Source: Betaproteobacteria bacterium | Lineage (GTDB): Bacteria; Pseudomonadota; Gammaproteobacteria; Burkholderiales; Burkholderiaceae_D | Length of the DNA stretch: 64,000 nucleotides | Direction: 5' to 3' | NCBI GenBank assembly: GCA_025362735.1 | Contig: JANYFL010000057.1 | Coordinates: 1-64,000 of the forward strand | Shown: in pieces, positions 28,681 through 39,524 of the stretch | Position numbering within the stretch: position 1 is the stretch's first letter | Layout of the letters: every line of letters starts with the position of its first letter | Program-made: the position numbers and the translations under genes | The notes under the pieces: model-generated | Told to the model about the DNA's origin: nothing | The model's input: the letters and a program-made list of their open reading frames with translations, nothing else | Database searches by the model: none

Positions 28681-28704
28681 TGGTTCCAGGAAGATGAGTA
28701 CGTG

Positions 28705-29355
28705 ATGCAAAAATTTATTGTTCACAAGGGTTTGGTTGCACCTCTGGATCGTGCCAACGTCGATACTGACGCCATCATCCCCAAGCAGTTTCTCAAGTCG
28801 ATCCGGCGCACTGGGTTCGGCCCGAACCTGTTTGATGAGTGGCGCTATCTTGATCATGGTGAACCGGATTCGGATAATTCACATCGTCCGCTGAATCCGG
28901 ATTTCGTTTTGAATCAGCCGCGTTACCAAGGCGCTTCCATCCTGCTGGCTCGCAAAAATTTTGGTTGTGGTTCATCGCGAGAACACGCGCCCTGGGCGCT
29001 GGAACAATATGGTTTCCGCGCCATCATCGCGCCTTCGTTCGCCGATATTTTTTTCAATAACTGCTTCAAGAATGGTGTGCTCCCGATTGTTTTGTCCGAG
29101 TTCGAAGTGTCACGCCTGTTCGATGAGGTACTGGCGTTTGTCGGCTATTCGTTGACGATTGATCTGGAGCAACAGATCGTGATTGCTCCGAACGGTCGCA
29201 GCATAGGTTTTGATGTGCAGCCATTTCGCAAGTATTGTCTATTGAATGGTCTCGATGACATCGGTCTGACCATGCGCTATGCCGACAAAATCCGCACTTT
29301 CGAGTCTGAGCGTCTGCTACAGCAACCCTGGCTGGCCAATACCCTGCCGGGTTAA
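28705..29355 (+). CDS. leuD: 3-isopropylmalate dehydratase small subunit
   Basis: A 216-residue swivel-domain partner of LeuC. Family blocks are [27 protein letters not shown] and the C-terminal [17 protein letters not shown] directly before the ATG gives a one-codon longer form; the ATG at 28705 is used. It is the second enzyme subunit of the leucine pathway and follows the entericidin gene by 24 bp. Confidence 0.97.
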   Translation: MQKFIVHKGLVAPLDRANVDTDAIIPKQFLKSIRRTGFGPNLFDEWRYLDHGEPDSDNSHRPLNPDFVLNQPRYQGASILLARKNFGCGSSREHAPWALEQYGFRAIIAPSFADIFFNNCFKNGVLPIVLSEFEVSRLFDEVLAFVGYSLTIDLEQQIVIAPNGRSIGFDVQPFRKYCLLNGLDDIGLTMRYADKIRTFESERLLQQPWLANTLPG

Positions 29356-29372
29356 ATCAAGGACTTCTTCTC

Positions 29373-29681
29373 ATGATTGGCTGGTTCCGGCGCTTGTTGG
29401 TGAAGCGCAAATGGCTCACTTTCATTCTGATGTGCGTGTTTTTTTTGATGTTTGGATTGTCGTCGCTGAACATCGTTTATATGTTTCACGCCAACATCAA
29501 TTTGTTTCTCGACAACGGCATCATCATGGTGATTCGCGATGGTGGATTGCAGCAGTTGGTTGAGCTGATCGGATCCGGTTTCCTGAGTATGGCGTCCTAT
29601 TTTCTGTTTAAGTGTTGTGAATACGTACTGGTGCATTGGGTGATTGACCCGATCACCCATCCGCAAGAATCAAAGCATTGA
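29373..29681 (+). CDS. Small membrane protein between leuD and leuB
   Basis: A 102-residue protein with a basic N terminus (WFRRLLVKRKW), a first membrane helix (LTFILMCVFFLMFGLSSL), an intervening segment, and a second hydrophobic stretch (FLSMASYFLFKCCEYVLVHW). I do not recognise a family. It lies 17 bp from each neighbour inside the leucine operon, so it is made with the leucine enzymes. A transport or regulatory role is possible but not supported by the sequence. Confidence 0.72.
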   Translation: MIGWFRRLLVKRKWLTFILMCVFFLMFGLSSLNIVYMFHANINLFLDNGIIMVIRDGGLQQLVELIGSGFLSMASYFLFKCCEYVLVHWVIDPITHPQESKH

Positions 29682-29698
29682 ACCAAGAGTATTGATCC

Positions 29699-30766
29699 AT
29701 GAATATCGCCATACTTCCAGGGGACGGCATCGGCCCCGAAATCGTCGCAGAAGCGGTCAAGGTTTTGAACGCGCTGGGTGAGACATTTAATCTGGAAACC
29801 GCCCTGGTGGGTGGTGCTGCTTATGAAGCCCATGGTCATCCTTTGCCGGAATCGACGCTGAAGCTGGCGCAGCAGTCGGATGCTGTTTTGTTCGGTGCGG
29901 TGGGGGACTGGAAATACGACACGCTGGAGCGGGCTTTGCGTCCAGAACAAGCCATTCTGGGGCTGCGCAAACATCTCGCTCTGTTTGCCAATTTCCGTCC
30001 AGCGATCTGCTATGAGCAGCTGACCAATGCATCGAGCCTCAAACCGGAATTGGTTGCCGGACTGGACATTCTCATCATTCGTGAATTGAACGGGGACATC
30101 TACTTTGGGCAACCGCGTGGGCGTCGCAAGTCGCCGGATGGTCTATTTCCGGGTGCGGATGAGGCCTTCGACACAATGCGTTACTCCGAACCGGAAATCC
30201 GCCGCATCGCCCACGTGGCGTTTCAAGCCGCGCGCAAGCGTGACCGGCGTCTAACCAGTGTTGATAAAGCCAACGTTCTGGAAACCTCACAGTTCTGGAG
30301 GGACGTTGTCGTTGAGGTCAGTAAGGAATATTCCGATGTGGTGCTTGATCACATGTATGTTGATAACGCGGCGATGCAACTGGTGCGCGCACCGAAGAAA
30401 TTCGATGTCGTCGTGACCGGAAACATGTTTGGGGATATCTTGTCGGATGAAGCAGCGATGCTGACCGGTTCGATCGGTATGTTGCCTTCTGCATCACTGG
30501 ATGCCAACAACAAAGGTTTGTACGAACCTTCGCACGGCTCTGCGCCTGACATTGCGGGGCAGGGGGTTGCCAATCCATTGGCGACCATTTTGTCGGCAGC
30601 GATGATGCTACGTTTTTCGCTTGGTAAGGTTGAACAAGCGAATCGTATTGAAGCGGCTGTGAAAAAAGTTCTCAGCCAGGGGCTGCGTACTGCCGATATC
30701 TATGAGGCGGGTACGAAAAAGGTGGGAACGCAGGAAATGGGCGCTGCAGTTTTGGCCGCCCTGTAA
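29699..30766 (+). CDS. leuB: 3-isopropylmalate dehydrogenase
   Basis: A 355-residue NAD-dependent decarboxylating dehydrogenase, third enzyme of the leucine branch. It shows [18 protein letters not shown] at the N terminus, [32 protein letters not shown], and the cofactor-site [18 protein letters not shown]. Length is typical. It is followed by asd after 28 bp, which is common in this group of bacteria. Confidence 0.97.
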   Translation: MNIAILPGDGIGPEIVAEAVKVLNALGETFNLETALVGGAAYEAHGHPLPESTLKLAQQSDAVLFGAVGDWKYDTLERALRPEQAILGLRKHLALFANFRPAICYEQLTNASSLKPELVAGLDILIIRELNGDIYFGQPRGRRKSPDGLFPGADEAFDTMRYSEPEIRRIAHVAFQAARKRDRRLTSVDKANVLETSQFWRDVVVEVSKEYSDVVLDHMYVDNAAMQLVRAPKKFDVVVTGNMFGDILSDEAAMLTGSIGMLPSASLDANNKGLYEPSHGSAPDIAGQGVANPLATILSAAMMLRFSLGKVEQANRIEAAVKKVLSQGLRTADIYEAGTKKVGTQEMGAAVLAAL

Positions 30767-30794
30767 TGTTTAGTCATTTTTAGCAGAGAACAAC

Positions 30795-31925
30795 ATGAAA
30801 ACAGTGGGATTAGTCGGTTGGCGTGGGATGGTCGGTTCGGTGCTGATGCAGCGCATGCAGCAAGAGAATGATTTTGCCTTGATCGAACCTGTATTTTTCA
30901 GTACCTCGAATGCGGGTGGCAATGCACCCGCATTTGGCCAAACCGTGAATGGCAAGCTGCACAGTGCCTTCGACATCGAGGCGCTGAAGAAACTCGACAT
31001 TATTCTGACCGCCCAAGGCGGTGACTACACCACCGAGGTTTATCCCAAACTGCGCGCAGCGGGCTGGAATGGCTACTGGATTGATGCGGCTTCGACCCTG
31101 CGCATGAACGACGATGCCATCATCATCCTCGACCCGGTGAATCTGGATGTCATCAAGACCGCGCTGAAAAAGGGCGTGAAGAATTACATCGGTGGCAACT
31201 GCACCGTCAGTTGCATGCTGATGGGATTGGGTGGCTTATTCCGTCACGACCTGGTCGAATGGATGAGTTGCATGACCTATCAGGCGGCTTCCGGCGGCGG
31301 TGCGCAGCATATGCGTGAGTTGCTGACCCAGTTCGGCACCATCAACGGTGCCGTCAAAGACCTGCTCGCCGATCCGGCTTCGGCCATTCTGGAAATCGAC
31401 CGCAAGGTTTTGGCCAAACAACACAACCTGAGCGCCGACGAGACCAAAAACTTCGGCGTGCCGCTGGCTGGCAACCTGATTCCCTGGATCGACAAGGATC
31501 TAGGCAACGGCATGAGCAAGGAAGAATGGAAGGGCGGGGCCGAGACCAACAAGATTCTGGGCCGCGGTCAGGGATTTGGCACGCCAGCGATCCCAATTGA
31601 CTCACTTTGCATCCGTATTGGTGCAATGCGATGTCATTCTCAGGCGCTGACTATCAAGCTCAAGAAGAATGTGCCGTTAGACGAAATCAATGACATCGTT
31701 GCCCAGTCAACAGCCTGGACCAAATTGGTGCCGAATACACGTGAAGCAAGCATGCATGACCTGACGCCTGCTGCGGTAACCGGAACCATGACGATTCCGG
31801 TCGGGCGCCTGCGTAAGCTGGCCATGGGTGACGATTATCTGAGTGCATTTACGGTGGGCGATCAATTGCTTTGGGGAGCTGCGGAGCCCCTGCGACGTAT
31901 GTTGCGGGTACTGCTGGATTCTTGA
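30795..31925 (+). CDS. asd: Aspartate-semialdehyde dehydrogenase
   Basis: A 376-residue enzyme making L-aspartate 4-semialdehyde from aspartyl phosphate, for lysine, methionine, threonine and peptidoglycan. Motifs are [18 protein letters not shown] at the N terminus, the active-site Cys136 in [10 protein letters not shown], and the substrate-binding KIPIDS-like region near the C terminus. It has normal length for the enterobacterial-type family. It ends the leu operon. Confidence 0.96.
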   Translation: MKTVGLVGWRGMVGSVLMQRMQQENDFALIEPVFFSTSNAGGNAPAFGQTVNGKLHSAFDIEALKKLDIILTAQGGDYTTEVYPKLRAAGWNGYWIDAASTLRMNDDAIIILDPVNLDVIKTALKKGVKNYIGGNCTVSCMLMGLGGLFRHDLVEWMSCMTYQAASGGGAQHMRELLTQFGTINGAVKDLLADPASAILEIDRKVLAKQHNLSADETKNFGVPLAGNLIPWIDKDLGNGMSKEEWKGGAETNKILGRGQGFGTPAIPIDSLCIRIGAMRCHSQALTIKLKKNVPLDEINDIVAQSTAWTKLVPNTREASMHDLTPAAVTGTMTIPVGRLRKLAMGDDYLSAFTVGDQLLWGAAEPLRRMLRVLLDS

Positions 31926-31990
31926 CGATCTTCGGTTCGGAACCTTCCTACAGTCACGCAGTTTTCAAGGCATTGGTTTTGCTTGTAAGA

Positions 31991-32037
31991 GCAGATAATT
32001 TGAGCAGGATAACGACAAAAACAAGTTGTTTATCTGC
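31991..32037 (+). other. Hairpin in the fimV upstream region
   Basis: GCAGATAA (31991-31998) and TTATCTGC (32030-32037) are a perfect 8-bp inverted repeat separated by 31 bases, in the 176 bp between asd and fimV. The loop contains the smaller dyad AAACAA / TTGTTT. It could be a terminator-less structural element or an operator. No U tract follows. Confidence 0.35.
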
Positions 32038-32101
32038 TTCGAAGCCGCTTAAGATTGCTAGCGTAAGTCTATGATGTTATGTTGGAACTTGTCGAAATAA
32101 T

Positions 32102-34888
32102 ATGGGGTGTACCGTGCCGACGCCTGAAATGAAAAAAATGCCTCCAGTCAAAAATACCTTGCGACCTATTCATCTTGCCCTTTTGCGGCACTCCATCCAG
32201 CAGTCGGTGGAGTCGTATATCGCAAAAAATCGAGGTGCTCTCACACTGACTGGTTTTTTGGCCGCCAGCATTTCCACCTCCGCCTTTTACGCAGCCCCCA
32301 CTTATTCAGCTGGTTTGGAGCGACTCAATGTCCTGTCCAGTCTGGGCCAGCCTTTGCGGGCCGAAATCGATATTTCCGCAACTGCCGCCGAAAGCGGCAG
32401 TTTGTCCGTCCGTTTGGCGCCGACCAGTGCTTATGCTCAAGCCGGGGTCGAATTCAGTTCGGCCTTGACCAGTCTGCGCTTCTCGCTCGAACGACGCGCC
32501 AATGGTCAGCAATATGTCCGGGTCAGCTCCGTGCAACCGGTCAACGAGCCTTATATCGACATGCTGGTCGAACTGAACTGGAGTTCCGGCCGTCTGGTAC
32601 GCGAATACACTTTCCTGCTTGATCCACCGGAAATGCGGCCCGCAACACAGGCACCCGTTGCTGCGCCTGTTGCCAGCACCCCATCACGGGCGCCAACGCC
32701 ACTGCCCGCAGAGCGTGTTCCCGCTGCCTCGGCAGTGAGTAGCGGCGCCGGTGCAGCCCAGGGTGGTGATGGCACATATCGCGTCAAATCCGGCGATACG
32801 CTGATGAAAATCGCCCGCGATCATAAGCCTGACAGTGCCTCGCTGGATCAGATGCTGGTGGCTCTGTTTCGAAACAATCAGGATGCGTTTTATAGCCAGA
32901 ACATCAATCGCCTGAAAGCGGGTGTGGTGATGCGCATACCCGATGCGCAAACGGCCCAAGCCGTTGAATCGGGTGAAGCCAGAAAGTTTTTGAGCGCACA
33001 AACGAGTGATTTCTCTGCCTATCGTGCAAATTTAGCCCAGTCAGTCACGGAATCACCCAAGTCGACCGAACCACGTACGGAAGCATCCGGTCGTGTTAGT
33101 GCCAAGGTCGAAGAAAAGGCTGCTCCAGCCGCGACGCAGGATCAGGTCAAACTGTCCAAGCTCGACCAAACTAGGCAGGATGCGGCTGCTAAAGCCACTG
33201 CCGAAGAATTGGCCGCCAAAGAAAGAGTCTTGCAGGAAGCCAATACCCGGGTCGGCATGCTGGAAAAGAATGTGGCTGATCTGGAAAAGTTGATCGAACT
33301 TAAAAATCAGAATCTGGCTGAACTGCAAAAACAGGTACAAGGCAAGGGTGAACCGGTTGCAACGCCAGTCCCAGCCACGCCTGCTGCTTCGACTCCAGCA
33401 CCGGCAACTCCGGCTGCTGCGCCGAAGCCAGCTCCAGCAGCCAAGGTTGAACCGCCTAAGCCCACTCCTGCTTCTGAGACCTCTTTTCTGGATAGCCTGA
33501 CTGGCAATCCCATGGCCTTGTATGGGATCGGCGCAGTGGTCATCGGCTTACTCGGCTTTGCGGTATATCGCTCGCGTAGCAGCAAGAAAACGGATGGCGC
33601 TTATGACGACGGTTTCCTGGGCAGTAACAGCGGCCTGCGCGCCAATTCCATTTTTGGGATGACCGGCGGTCAGTCGGTCGATACCAGTAACAGCACCTTC
33701 AATTCCAACTTCCTGCCTGCCGCCGGTGCTCAAGTTGAACAAAATGAAGTCGATCCGATTGCCGAGGCCGAGGTTTATATCGCTTATGGACGCGATGCGC
33801 AGGCGGAAGAAATTCTGCGGGAAGCCTTGCGCACCCAACCAGAACGTCATGCCGTGCATGTAAAGTTGCTCGAAATCTATGCCAAGCGTCAGGATGTAAA
33901 GAGCTTTGAAACGACAGCGAATGAACTCTATGCTGCAACCAGTGGGCAAGGCGCTGACTGGGCCCAGGCGGCAACGCTTGGACGCACGATTGATCCTGAG
34001 AATCCTTTGTATCAAGATGCAGGATCGATTCCGGTCGTGCGCGCACCTCTGGAAAGCGCTGGCCCGAGCACCCAGCCGATGGAGTTTTCTCTTCCCGAAG
34101 TCGTACCGACTTTACCGACTTCAGAACTGATTCAGAACACCTTTTCCAATCCCGTTACGCTTTCGCCTGTGCTGGACATCGATCTGACCAAGACCGAGCC
34201 CCTCAATACCGAAGCACCACTTGCTGAAGAGATTTTGCCGGGACAACTTGATTTCGGTGCAGGTGACCACTTGAGCTCGACCTTTCTTAACGCCGAACCA
34301 TCCACTGCAGAACCGGATGCCAAGGGGTCGGAAGATTGGGCTGCCGGTAAAGTTGACTTCAGTTTCGATCTGCAAGATGGAGCTGCGGCCGAAAAACCTG
34401 TGGAAACATCGGCACCTATCTTGCCCATGGTCGCCGAACCGATGGAAAACCTGATGCAAACGGTCCATGTGGGCCGTACCCCAGAAGCCAAACAGCCCAG
34501 CATCTCTGATGAAGTTGATCTGGATCTCAATTTGGCTACGCGGGTCGCCCCACGCGATGACACCAGCACGGAGTTGGAAGCTTCGTCTTTTTCGACCGAT
34601 AGCACCCTGTTTATGGGTGGGCAGTCCAAGATGCCGGAAATCAATCTCGATCTGGACAAAACCCCTCCAGAACCGCCTGCATTTCTTGATCCCTCCTCTT
34701 TTGCCAAGACCGAGATTGAATCACGCAACACCGGCAACTGGCAGGAAATGGCAACCAAGCTGGACTTGGCGATGGCCTATCGGGACATTGGCGACAAGGA
34801 AGGTGCACGTGAACTGCTCGATGAAGTCATCAAGGGAGGCGATACTGTGCAAAGCGACAAGGCCAAGGAGATGCTGGCGGCACTCTAA
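32102..34888 (+). CDS. fimV: FimV/HubP-family polar landmark protein with LysM domain
   Basis: A 928-residue protein. Order: leader and first helix (residues about 44-64), the FimV N-terminal domain with LERLNVLSSLGQPLRAEIDI, a LysM motif (YRVKSGDTLMKIARDH, near 227), an Ala/Pro-rich region, a short coiled coil (about 375-415), a Pro/Ala linker, a membrane helix (MALYGIGAVVIGLLGFAVYR, about 470-490), an acidic cytoplasmic tail with TPR-like repeats, and the conserved C-terminal motif (DIGDKEGARELLDEVIKGG). The family organises cell poles, type IV pili and motility. The start is uncertain; ATGs at 32129 and 32138 are possible. Confidence 0.92.
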   Translation: MGCTVPTPEMKKMPPVKNTLRPIHLALLRHSIQQSVESYIAKNRGALTLTGFLAASISTSAFYAAPTYSAGLERLNVLSSLGQPLRAEIDISATAAESGSLSVRLAPTSAYAQAGVEFSSALTSLRFSLERRANGQQYVRVSSVQPVNEPYIDMLVELNWSSGRLVREYTFLLDPPEMRPATQAPVAAPVASTPSRAPTPLPAERVPAASAVSSGAGAAQGGDGTYRVKSGDTLMKIARDHKPDSASLDQMLVALFRNNQDAFYSQNINRLKAGVVMRIPDAQTAQAVESGEARKFLSAQTSDFSAYRANLAQSVTESPKSTEPRTEASGRVSAKVEEKAAPAATQDQVKLSKLDQTRQDAAAKATAEELAAKERVLQEANTRVGMLEKNVADLEKLIELKNQNLAELQKQVQGKGEPVATPVPATPAASTPAPATPAAAPKPAPAAKVEPPKPTPASETSFLDSLTGNPMALYGIGAVVIGLLGFAVYRSRSSKKTDGAYDDGFLGSNSGLRANSIFGMTGGQSVDTSNSTFNSNFLPAAGAQVEQNEVDPIAEAEVYIAYGRDAQAEEILREALRTQPERHAVHVKLLEIYAKRQDVKSFETTANELYAATSGQGADWAQAATLGRTIDPENPLYQDAGSIPVVRAPLESAGPSTQPMEFSLPEVVPTLPTSELIQNTFSNPVTLSPVLDIDLTKTEPLNTEAPLAEEILPGQLDFGAGDHLSSTFLNAEPSTAEPDAKGSEDWAAGKVDFSFDLQDGAAAEKPVETSAPILPMVAEPMENLMQTVHVGRTPEAKQPSISDEVDLDLNLATRVAPRDDTSTELEASSFSTDSTLFMGGQSKMPEINLDLDKTPPEPPAFLDPSSFAKTEIESRNTGNWQEMATKLDLAMAYRDIGDKEGARELLDEVIKGGDTVQSDKAKEMLAAL

Positions 34889-34908
34889 GCAAGCCTTCGC
34901 AATACCTC

Positions 34909-34934
34909 AACGGGCGTCGCTGACGCCCGTTTTC
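34909..34934 (+). terminator. Rho-independent terminator after fimV
   Basis: AACGGGCGTC and GACGCCCGTT form a 10-bp stem around GCT, followed by TTTC. It is 20 bp after the fimV stop and before truA. Confidence 0.85.
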
Positions 34935-34951
34935 ACGTGTAAAGTCTGTTC

Positions 34952-35758
34952 ATGCGCATTGCTCTTGGAATTCAATACGATGGCCGTCCGTGGCACGGCT
35001 GGCAATCGCAGTCTGACGGCCATACCGTGCAGGACACACTCGAACAGGCTCTATCCCGTTTTGCCGATCAGCCTCTGCGAGTGATCTGCGCCGGACGCAC
35101 CGATACCGGCGTCCATGCGCTGGGTCAGGTTGTGCATTTCGATACGACCGCCGTGCGCGAATTGAATGGCTGGGTACGTGGCGTGAATGCGCTGCTGCCA
35201 GAGTCGATCGTCGTAAGCTGGGCGCGTGAAGTGCCCGATGAGATGCCGAATGATTTTCATGCGCGCTTTCTGGCCATTGCACGTACTTATCATTACGTAC
35301 TTCATGTGAACCCAATTCGCTCTCCCCATCTGGCAGGGCGCGCTGGCTGGTTTTATCGTCCTCTGGATTTGAATGTCATGCGTGCCGCAGCGGAAGCACT
35401 GGTTGGCACGCATGACTTCAGCGCTTTTCGCAGTGCCGAGTGTCAGGCTAAAAGCCCGGTCAAGACTTTGCAGATTCTCGATATTCAGCAGAAACAAGAC
35501 TTCATCGCATTCACTTTTCGGGCCGATGCTTTTTTGCATCATATGGTGCGTAATCTGGTGGGCAGCCTCATCGCCGTAGGGCAGAGAAAGCAAACTGCAC
35601 AATGGCTGGCCGATGTCCTGCAAGGTCGTGATCGCTCCAAAGCGGCGCCGACTTTTATGGCTGACGGCCTCTACTTGGCAGAAGTGGAATATCCGGCACA
35701 CTTTGACATCCCGCTCCCGCCAGCATTAAATGCGGTCTTTCCCGGCTTGCTGCCTTGA
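34952..35758 (+). CDS. truA: tRNA pseudouridine(38-40) synthase
   Basis: A 268-residue TruA enzyme that makes pseudouridine in the anticodon loop of tRNAs. The catalytic Asp lies in [15 protein letters not shown] near residue 50; the C-terminal half has [18 protein letters not shown], the family's substrate region. It follows a terminator and leads directly into trpF with a 3-bp gap. Confidence 0.96.
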   Translation: MRIALGIQYDGRPWHGWQSQSDGHTVQDTLEQALSRFADQPLRVICAGRTDTGVHALGQVVHFDTTAVRELNGWVRGVNALLPESIVVSWAREVPDEMPNDFHARFLAIARTYHYVLHVNPIRSPHLAGRAGWFYRPLDLNVMRAAAEALVGTHDFSAFRSAECQAKSPVKTLQILDIQQKQDFIAFTFRADAFLHHMVRNLVGSLIAVGQRKQTAQWLADVLQGRDRSKAAPTFMADGLYLAEVEYPAHFDIPLPPALNAVFPGLLP

Positions 35759-35761
35759 TCC

Positions 35762-36400
35762 ATGAAACCTGAACGAACCCGCATCAAAATCTGTGGCTTG
35801 ACCCGTGCTGAAGACATCGATATCGCGATTGCGCTTGGCGTCGATGCGATTGGCCTGGTGTTCTATCCACCGAGTCCGCGTTATGTCACGTCTGCTGCCG
35901 CAGCTGAGCTGGTTCGGCGTGTGCCGCCTTTTGTCACCGTCACGGGTCTATTCGTCAATCCCAGCCGGGCGGACGTCAAAGAAGTGATTCGTCAGGTGCC
36001 ACTAATGCTGCTTCAGTTTCATGGCGACGAGCAGGAAGCAGACTGTATGGGCTTCGGACTTCCCTATATCAAGGCCGCAAGAGTTCGGCCAGAGCTCAAT
36101 TTGGTAGAATTCGCCTCTCACTATCCACAAGCACGCGGTCTTCTGCTCGATGCTTTTGTCGACGGATATGGCGGCGGCGGCAAAGTGTTCGATTGGTCTC
36201 TGATACCTGCACCAGAAAAACGCGCGCTTCCACTCGTTTTGAGTGGTGGCTTGAACGCAAGCAATGTCGCTGACGCGATCAGAAGCGTTCGTCCATATGC
36301 GGTCGATGTCTCCAGTGGCGTAGAAGCCGCCAAGGGCATCAAGGATCCCGCACTGATGCGTCGCTTTGTTGAACAAGTCCATGCTGCCGATGCAGCCTGA
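35762..36400 (+). CDS. trpF: Phosphoribosylanthranilate isomerase
   Basis: A 212-residue TIM barrel of tryptophan synthesis. Motifs seen are KICGLTRAEDIDIAIALGVD with the catalytic Cys, GLVFYPPSPRYV, LQFHGDE, and the phosphate-binding LSGGLNASNV and DVSSGVE. It follows truA closely and precedes trpB by 37 bp. Confidence 0.97.
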   Translation: MKPERTRIKICGLTRAEDIDIAIALGVDAIGLVFYPPSPRYVTSAAAAELVRRVPPFVTVTGLFVNPSRADVKEVIRQVPLMLLQFHGDEQEADCMGFGLPYIKAARVRPELNLVEFASHYPQARGLLLDAFVDGYGGGGKVFDWSLIPAPEKRALPLVLSGGLNASNVADAIRSVRPYAVDVSSGVEAAKGIKDPALMRRFVEQVHAADAA

Positions 36401-36437
36401 TTAGCTGGAAACAAGAACAAGCCGGAACACCGAATCG

Positions 36438-37718
36438 ATGAATACCATGACCCTGCCAGAGGGCGCAGCCTATAACCAGCCCGATGCCCGTGGCCACTTT
36501 GGCCCATACGGCGGCGTTTTCGTTTCCGAGACGCTGATGCACGCGCTGGATGAATTGCGCGAAGCCTATGCGCATTATCAGAACGATCCCGAATTCATTG
36601 CTGAATTCCAGCGTGAGTTAAAGCACTACGTTGGTCGGCCGAGCCCGATTTATCACGCCAAACACTGGAGCGAAATGCTCGGCGGCGCGCAGATTTATCT
36701 CAAACGAGAAGACCTGAATCACACTGGTGCACACAAGATCAACAACACCATCGGCCAGGCCTTGCTGGCACGGCGCATGGGAAAGCGGCGTGTCATCGCA
36801 GAAACCGGCGCAGGCCAGCACGGCGTCGCTAGTGCAACAGTCGCGGCACGCTTCGGTATGGAATGCGTGGTCTACATGGGCAGCGAAGACGTCGGCCGTC
36901 AAGCAGCCAATGTCTATCGCATGAAGTTGCTTGGTGCGACGGTCGTGCCGGTCGAGAGTGGCTCCAAGACCTTGAAAGATGCACTCAACGAAGCACTGCG
37001 TGACTGGGTCACGAATGTCGAAAACACCTTCTACATTATTGGCACCGTCGCCGGACCGCATCCGTATCCGATGATGGTGCGCGACTTCAATTCGGTGGTG
37101 GGTAAGGAATGCCAGTGGCAGATGCCAGAGCTGATCGGACGTCAACCAGATTACGTGGTGGCTTGTGTCGGCGGTGGCAGCAATGCGATGGGTATTTTTT
37201 ACGATTACATCGCAAACGAAAAAGTGAAGTTGATCGGTGTTGAGGCCGCAGGCGATGGCCTCGATACGCCGCGTCACGCGGCCAGTCTGCAAAAAGGCAC
37301 GCCCGGCGTATTGCACGGCAACCGCACCTATCTGCTGCAGGATGACAACGGCCAGATCACTGAGACGCATTCGATTTCGGCGGGACTCGACTATCCTGGC
37401 GTCGGCCCTGAACATGCGTGGCTGAAAGATATCGGTCGCGCGGAATATGTCGGTGCTACGGATGACGAAGCGCTCGAAGCATTTCACAATCTGTGCCGAA
37501 TCGAAGGCATCATCCCCGCACTGGAATCCAGTCATGCGCTGGCTTACGCAGCGCGTCTTGCACCCACGCTCTCCAAAGACAAGGTCATCCTCGTCAATCT
37601 CAGCGGTCGCGGCGACAAGGACATTCACACCGTTGCAGAACGCAGTGGCATGGACTTTTTCTGCCGCGCCAGCTGTCGCGAAGCCACGCTTGAATTCAAT
37701 AAAAAGAAAAAGGCATGA
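36438..37718 (+). CDS. trpB: Tryptophan synthase beta chain
   Basis: A 426-residue PLP enzyme that joins indole and serine. The N terminus has [18 protein letters not shown], the PLP lysine is in [11 protein letters not shown], and the cofactor site [10 protein letters not shown] follows. Its stop overlaps the trpA start by four bases. The length is a little over the family norm because of an N-terminal extension. Confidence 0.98.
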   Translation: MNTMTLPEGAAYNQPDARGHFGPYGGVFVSETLMHALDELREAYAHYQNDPEFIAEFQRELKHYVGRPSPIYHAKHWSEMLGGAQIYLKREDLNHTGAHKINNTIGQALLARRMGKRRVIAETGAGQHGVASATVAARFGMECVVYMGSEDVGRQAANVYRMKLLGATVVPVESGSKTLKDALNEALRDWVTNVENTFYIIGTVAGPHPYPMMVRDFNSVVGKECQWQMPELIGRQPDYVVACVGGGSNAMGIFYDYIANEKVKLIGVEAAGDGLDTPRHAASLQKGTPGVLHGNRTYLLQDDNGQITETHSISAGLDYPGVGPEHAWLKDIGRAEYVGATDDEALEAFHNLCRIEGIIPALESSHALAYAARLAPTLSKDKVILVNLSGRGDKDIHTVAERSGMDFFCRASCREATLEFNKKKKA

Positions 37719-38551
37719 TTGCAAATCGTATTGATCGGCGTTTTGCCCAACTGAAACAACAAGGTCGCAAGGGCCTGATTCCTTATATCGCTGCAGGCGA
37801 TCCCTCAGTTGAATTGACTGTGCCGCTATTGCATGCTCTGGCGCGTGCAGGGGCCGATGTCATCGAACTGGGCATCCCATTTTCCGATCCTTCTGCTGAC
37901 GGGCCTGTGATTCAGCGCGCCACCGAACGTGCGATCAAGAATGGCGTCGGTCTGGCGCGCACGATTGAATTCGTGCGTGAATTCAGGCAGACCGATAGCA
38001 TCACGCCCGTCGTACTGATGGGTTACGCGAATCCGATTGAGCTGATGATGCATCGCGTGGGTGGGTTGCACCCGTTTGCGCAATTCGTAAAGAATGCGGG
38101 TGTAGATGGGCTATTGGTCGTGGACTATCCGCCGGAAGAATGCGAAGACTTCGCTGCAGCACTGAAAGCGGTTGGTGTCGCACCAATCTTTTTATTGGCG
38201 CCCACCTCAACGGATGCACGTATCGAAAACGTTGCCAAGATTGCCTGCGGCTATATTTACTACGTCAGCCTCAAGGGCATCACAGGCTCGGCCAGTCTTG
38301 ATGTGGCTTCAGTCGCCGCTAAATTGCCAGTGATCAAACGTCATGGCGCGATTCCGGTCGGCGTTGGGTTTGGCATCCGTGATGCAGCCAGCGCCAAAGC
38401 CGTTGCAGAAGTTGCCGATGCGGTGGTCATTGGCAGTAGAATCATTCAGGAACTGGAAAATACGCCGCACGATCAGGCGGTTGCCGCTGTCGAAAAATTT
38501 GTCAGCGGCATTCGATTGGCACTGGATGAATTAGCCGTGAAAGCGGCTTAA
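37715..38551 (+). CDS. trpA: Tryptophan synthase alpha chain
   Basis: A 278-residue TIM barrel that splits indole-3-glycerol phosphate, partner of TrpB. The catalytic Glu is in [19 protein letters not shown] and the Asp in [20 protein letters not shown] is the phosphate loop. The ATGA overlap with trpB suggests coupled translation. Confidence 0.98.
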   Translation: MIANRIDRRFAQLKQQGRKGLIPYIAAGDPSVELTVPLLHALARAGADVIELGIPFSDPSADGPVIQRATERAIKNGVGLARTIEFVREFRQTDSITPVVLMGYANPIELMMHRVGGLHPFAQFVKNAGVDGLLVVDYPPEECEDFAAALKAVGVAPIFLLAPTSTDARIENVAKIACGYIYYVSLKGITGSASLDVASVAAKLPVIKRHGAIPVGVGFGIRDAASAKAVAEVADAVVIGSRIIQELENTPHDQAVAAVEKFVSGIRLALDELAVKAA

Positions 38552-38605
38552 ACTTAATTTGGTTCCCTCCCCTTCAAGGGGATGAGTACAACGCAAGGAG
38601 TCACG

Positions 38606-39478
38606 ATGAGCTGGATCGAAAAACTGTTGCCCCCCCGGATTCAACGCAGCGAAGGCATGAGCCGTAAGGCTATGCCCGAAGGACTTTGGGTCAAGTGCCC
38701 GAGTTGCGAGGCGGTGCTCTACAAGACTGACATCGAAACCAATCTGATGGTATGCCCCAAGTGCGATCATCACATGCGCATCAACGCGCGTGCTCGTCTT
38801 GATGCGCTGCTCGATGCAGAGGGGCGTTATGAAATCGGCCAGGAAATTCTGCCGGTTGACAGTCTCAAATTCAAAGACAGCCGCAAGTACACCGAACGCC
38901 TGAGTGATGCGCTGGAAGAAACCGGCGAGACCGATGCTATGGTGATCCAGGGCGGAGCGATTCACACCATTCCCGTGGTGGTTGCGTGTTTTGAATTCCA
39001 GTTCATGGGTGGCTCAATGGCCTCGGTGGTGGGTGAGCGTTTTGTGCGAGGCGCACAGACTGCGCTCGAACAGAAAGTCCCCTATATTTGCGTGACATCG
39101 AGTGGTGGAGCGCGCATGCAGGAAGGGTTGGTTTCACTGATGCAAATGGCGAAGACCACCAGCATGTTGCCCAAACTCTCGGAAGCCAAGCTACCGTTCA
39201 TTTCAGTATTGACCGATCCGACCATGGGGGGAGTTTCTGCCAGCTTTGCTTTCATGGGCGACGTGGTCATCGCTGAACCCAAAGCGCTGATCGGCTTTGC
39301 TGGCCCGCGCGTGATCGAACAGACCGTACGTGAAAAATTGCCGGAAGGTTTCCAGCGTTCCGAATTCCTGCAGCAGAAGGGCGCGATCGACATGATTGTG
39401 GATCGCCGCAAAATGCGCGAAGAGATTGCGCGCTTGCTGGCCTTGTTGTTGAAACAGTCCGCGGAAGCAGTCGCCTGA
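38606..39478 (+). CDS. accD: Acetyl-CoA carboxylase carboxyltransferase subunit beta
   Basis: About 290 residues from ATG 38606, which has AAGGAG five bases upstream; an ATG at 38582 lacks one. The N-terminal zinc finger is CPSCEAVLY and CPKCDHHM (residues about 33-55). The core has [25 protein letters not shown] and [18 protein letters not shown]. It transfers carboxyl groups from biotin to acetyl-CoA, with AccA, in fatty acid synthesis. In many Burkholderiales folC follows; here the next gene is convergent and accessory. Confidence 0.97.
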   Translation: MSWIEKLLPPRIQRSEGMSRKAMPEGLWVKCPSCEAVLYKTDIETNLMVCPKCDHHMRINARARLDALLDAEGRYEIGQEILPVDSLKFKDSRKYTERLSDALEETGETDAMVIQGGAIHTIPVVVACFEFQFMGGSMASVVGERFVRGAQTALEQKVPYICVTSSGGARMQEGLVSLMQMAKTTSMLPKLSEAKLPFISVLTDPTMGGVSASFAFMGDVVIAEPKALIGFAGPRVIEQTVREKLPEGFQRSEFLQQKGAIDMIVDRRKMREEIARLLALLLKQSAEAVA

Positions 39479-39524
39479 GGATTTGTGATGCTTATGCGGG
39501 AGGAGTCAATGTGCTCGTATAAGC

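Noticed and set aside
36618-37724. A 368-codon open frame on the minus strand over trpB
   Set aside because: It is the mirror of the conserved trpB gene and has no independent start signal or recognised domain.
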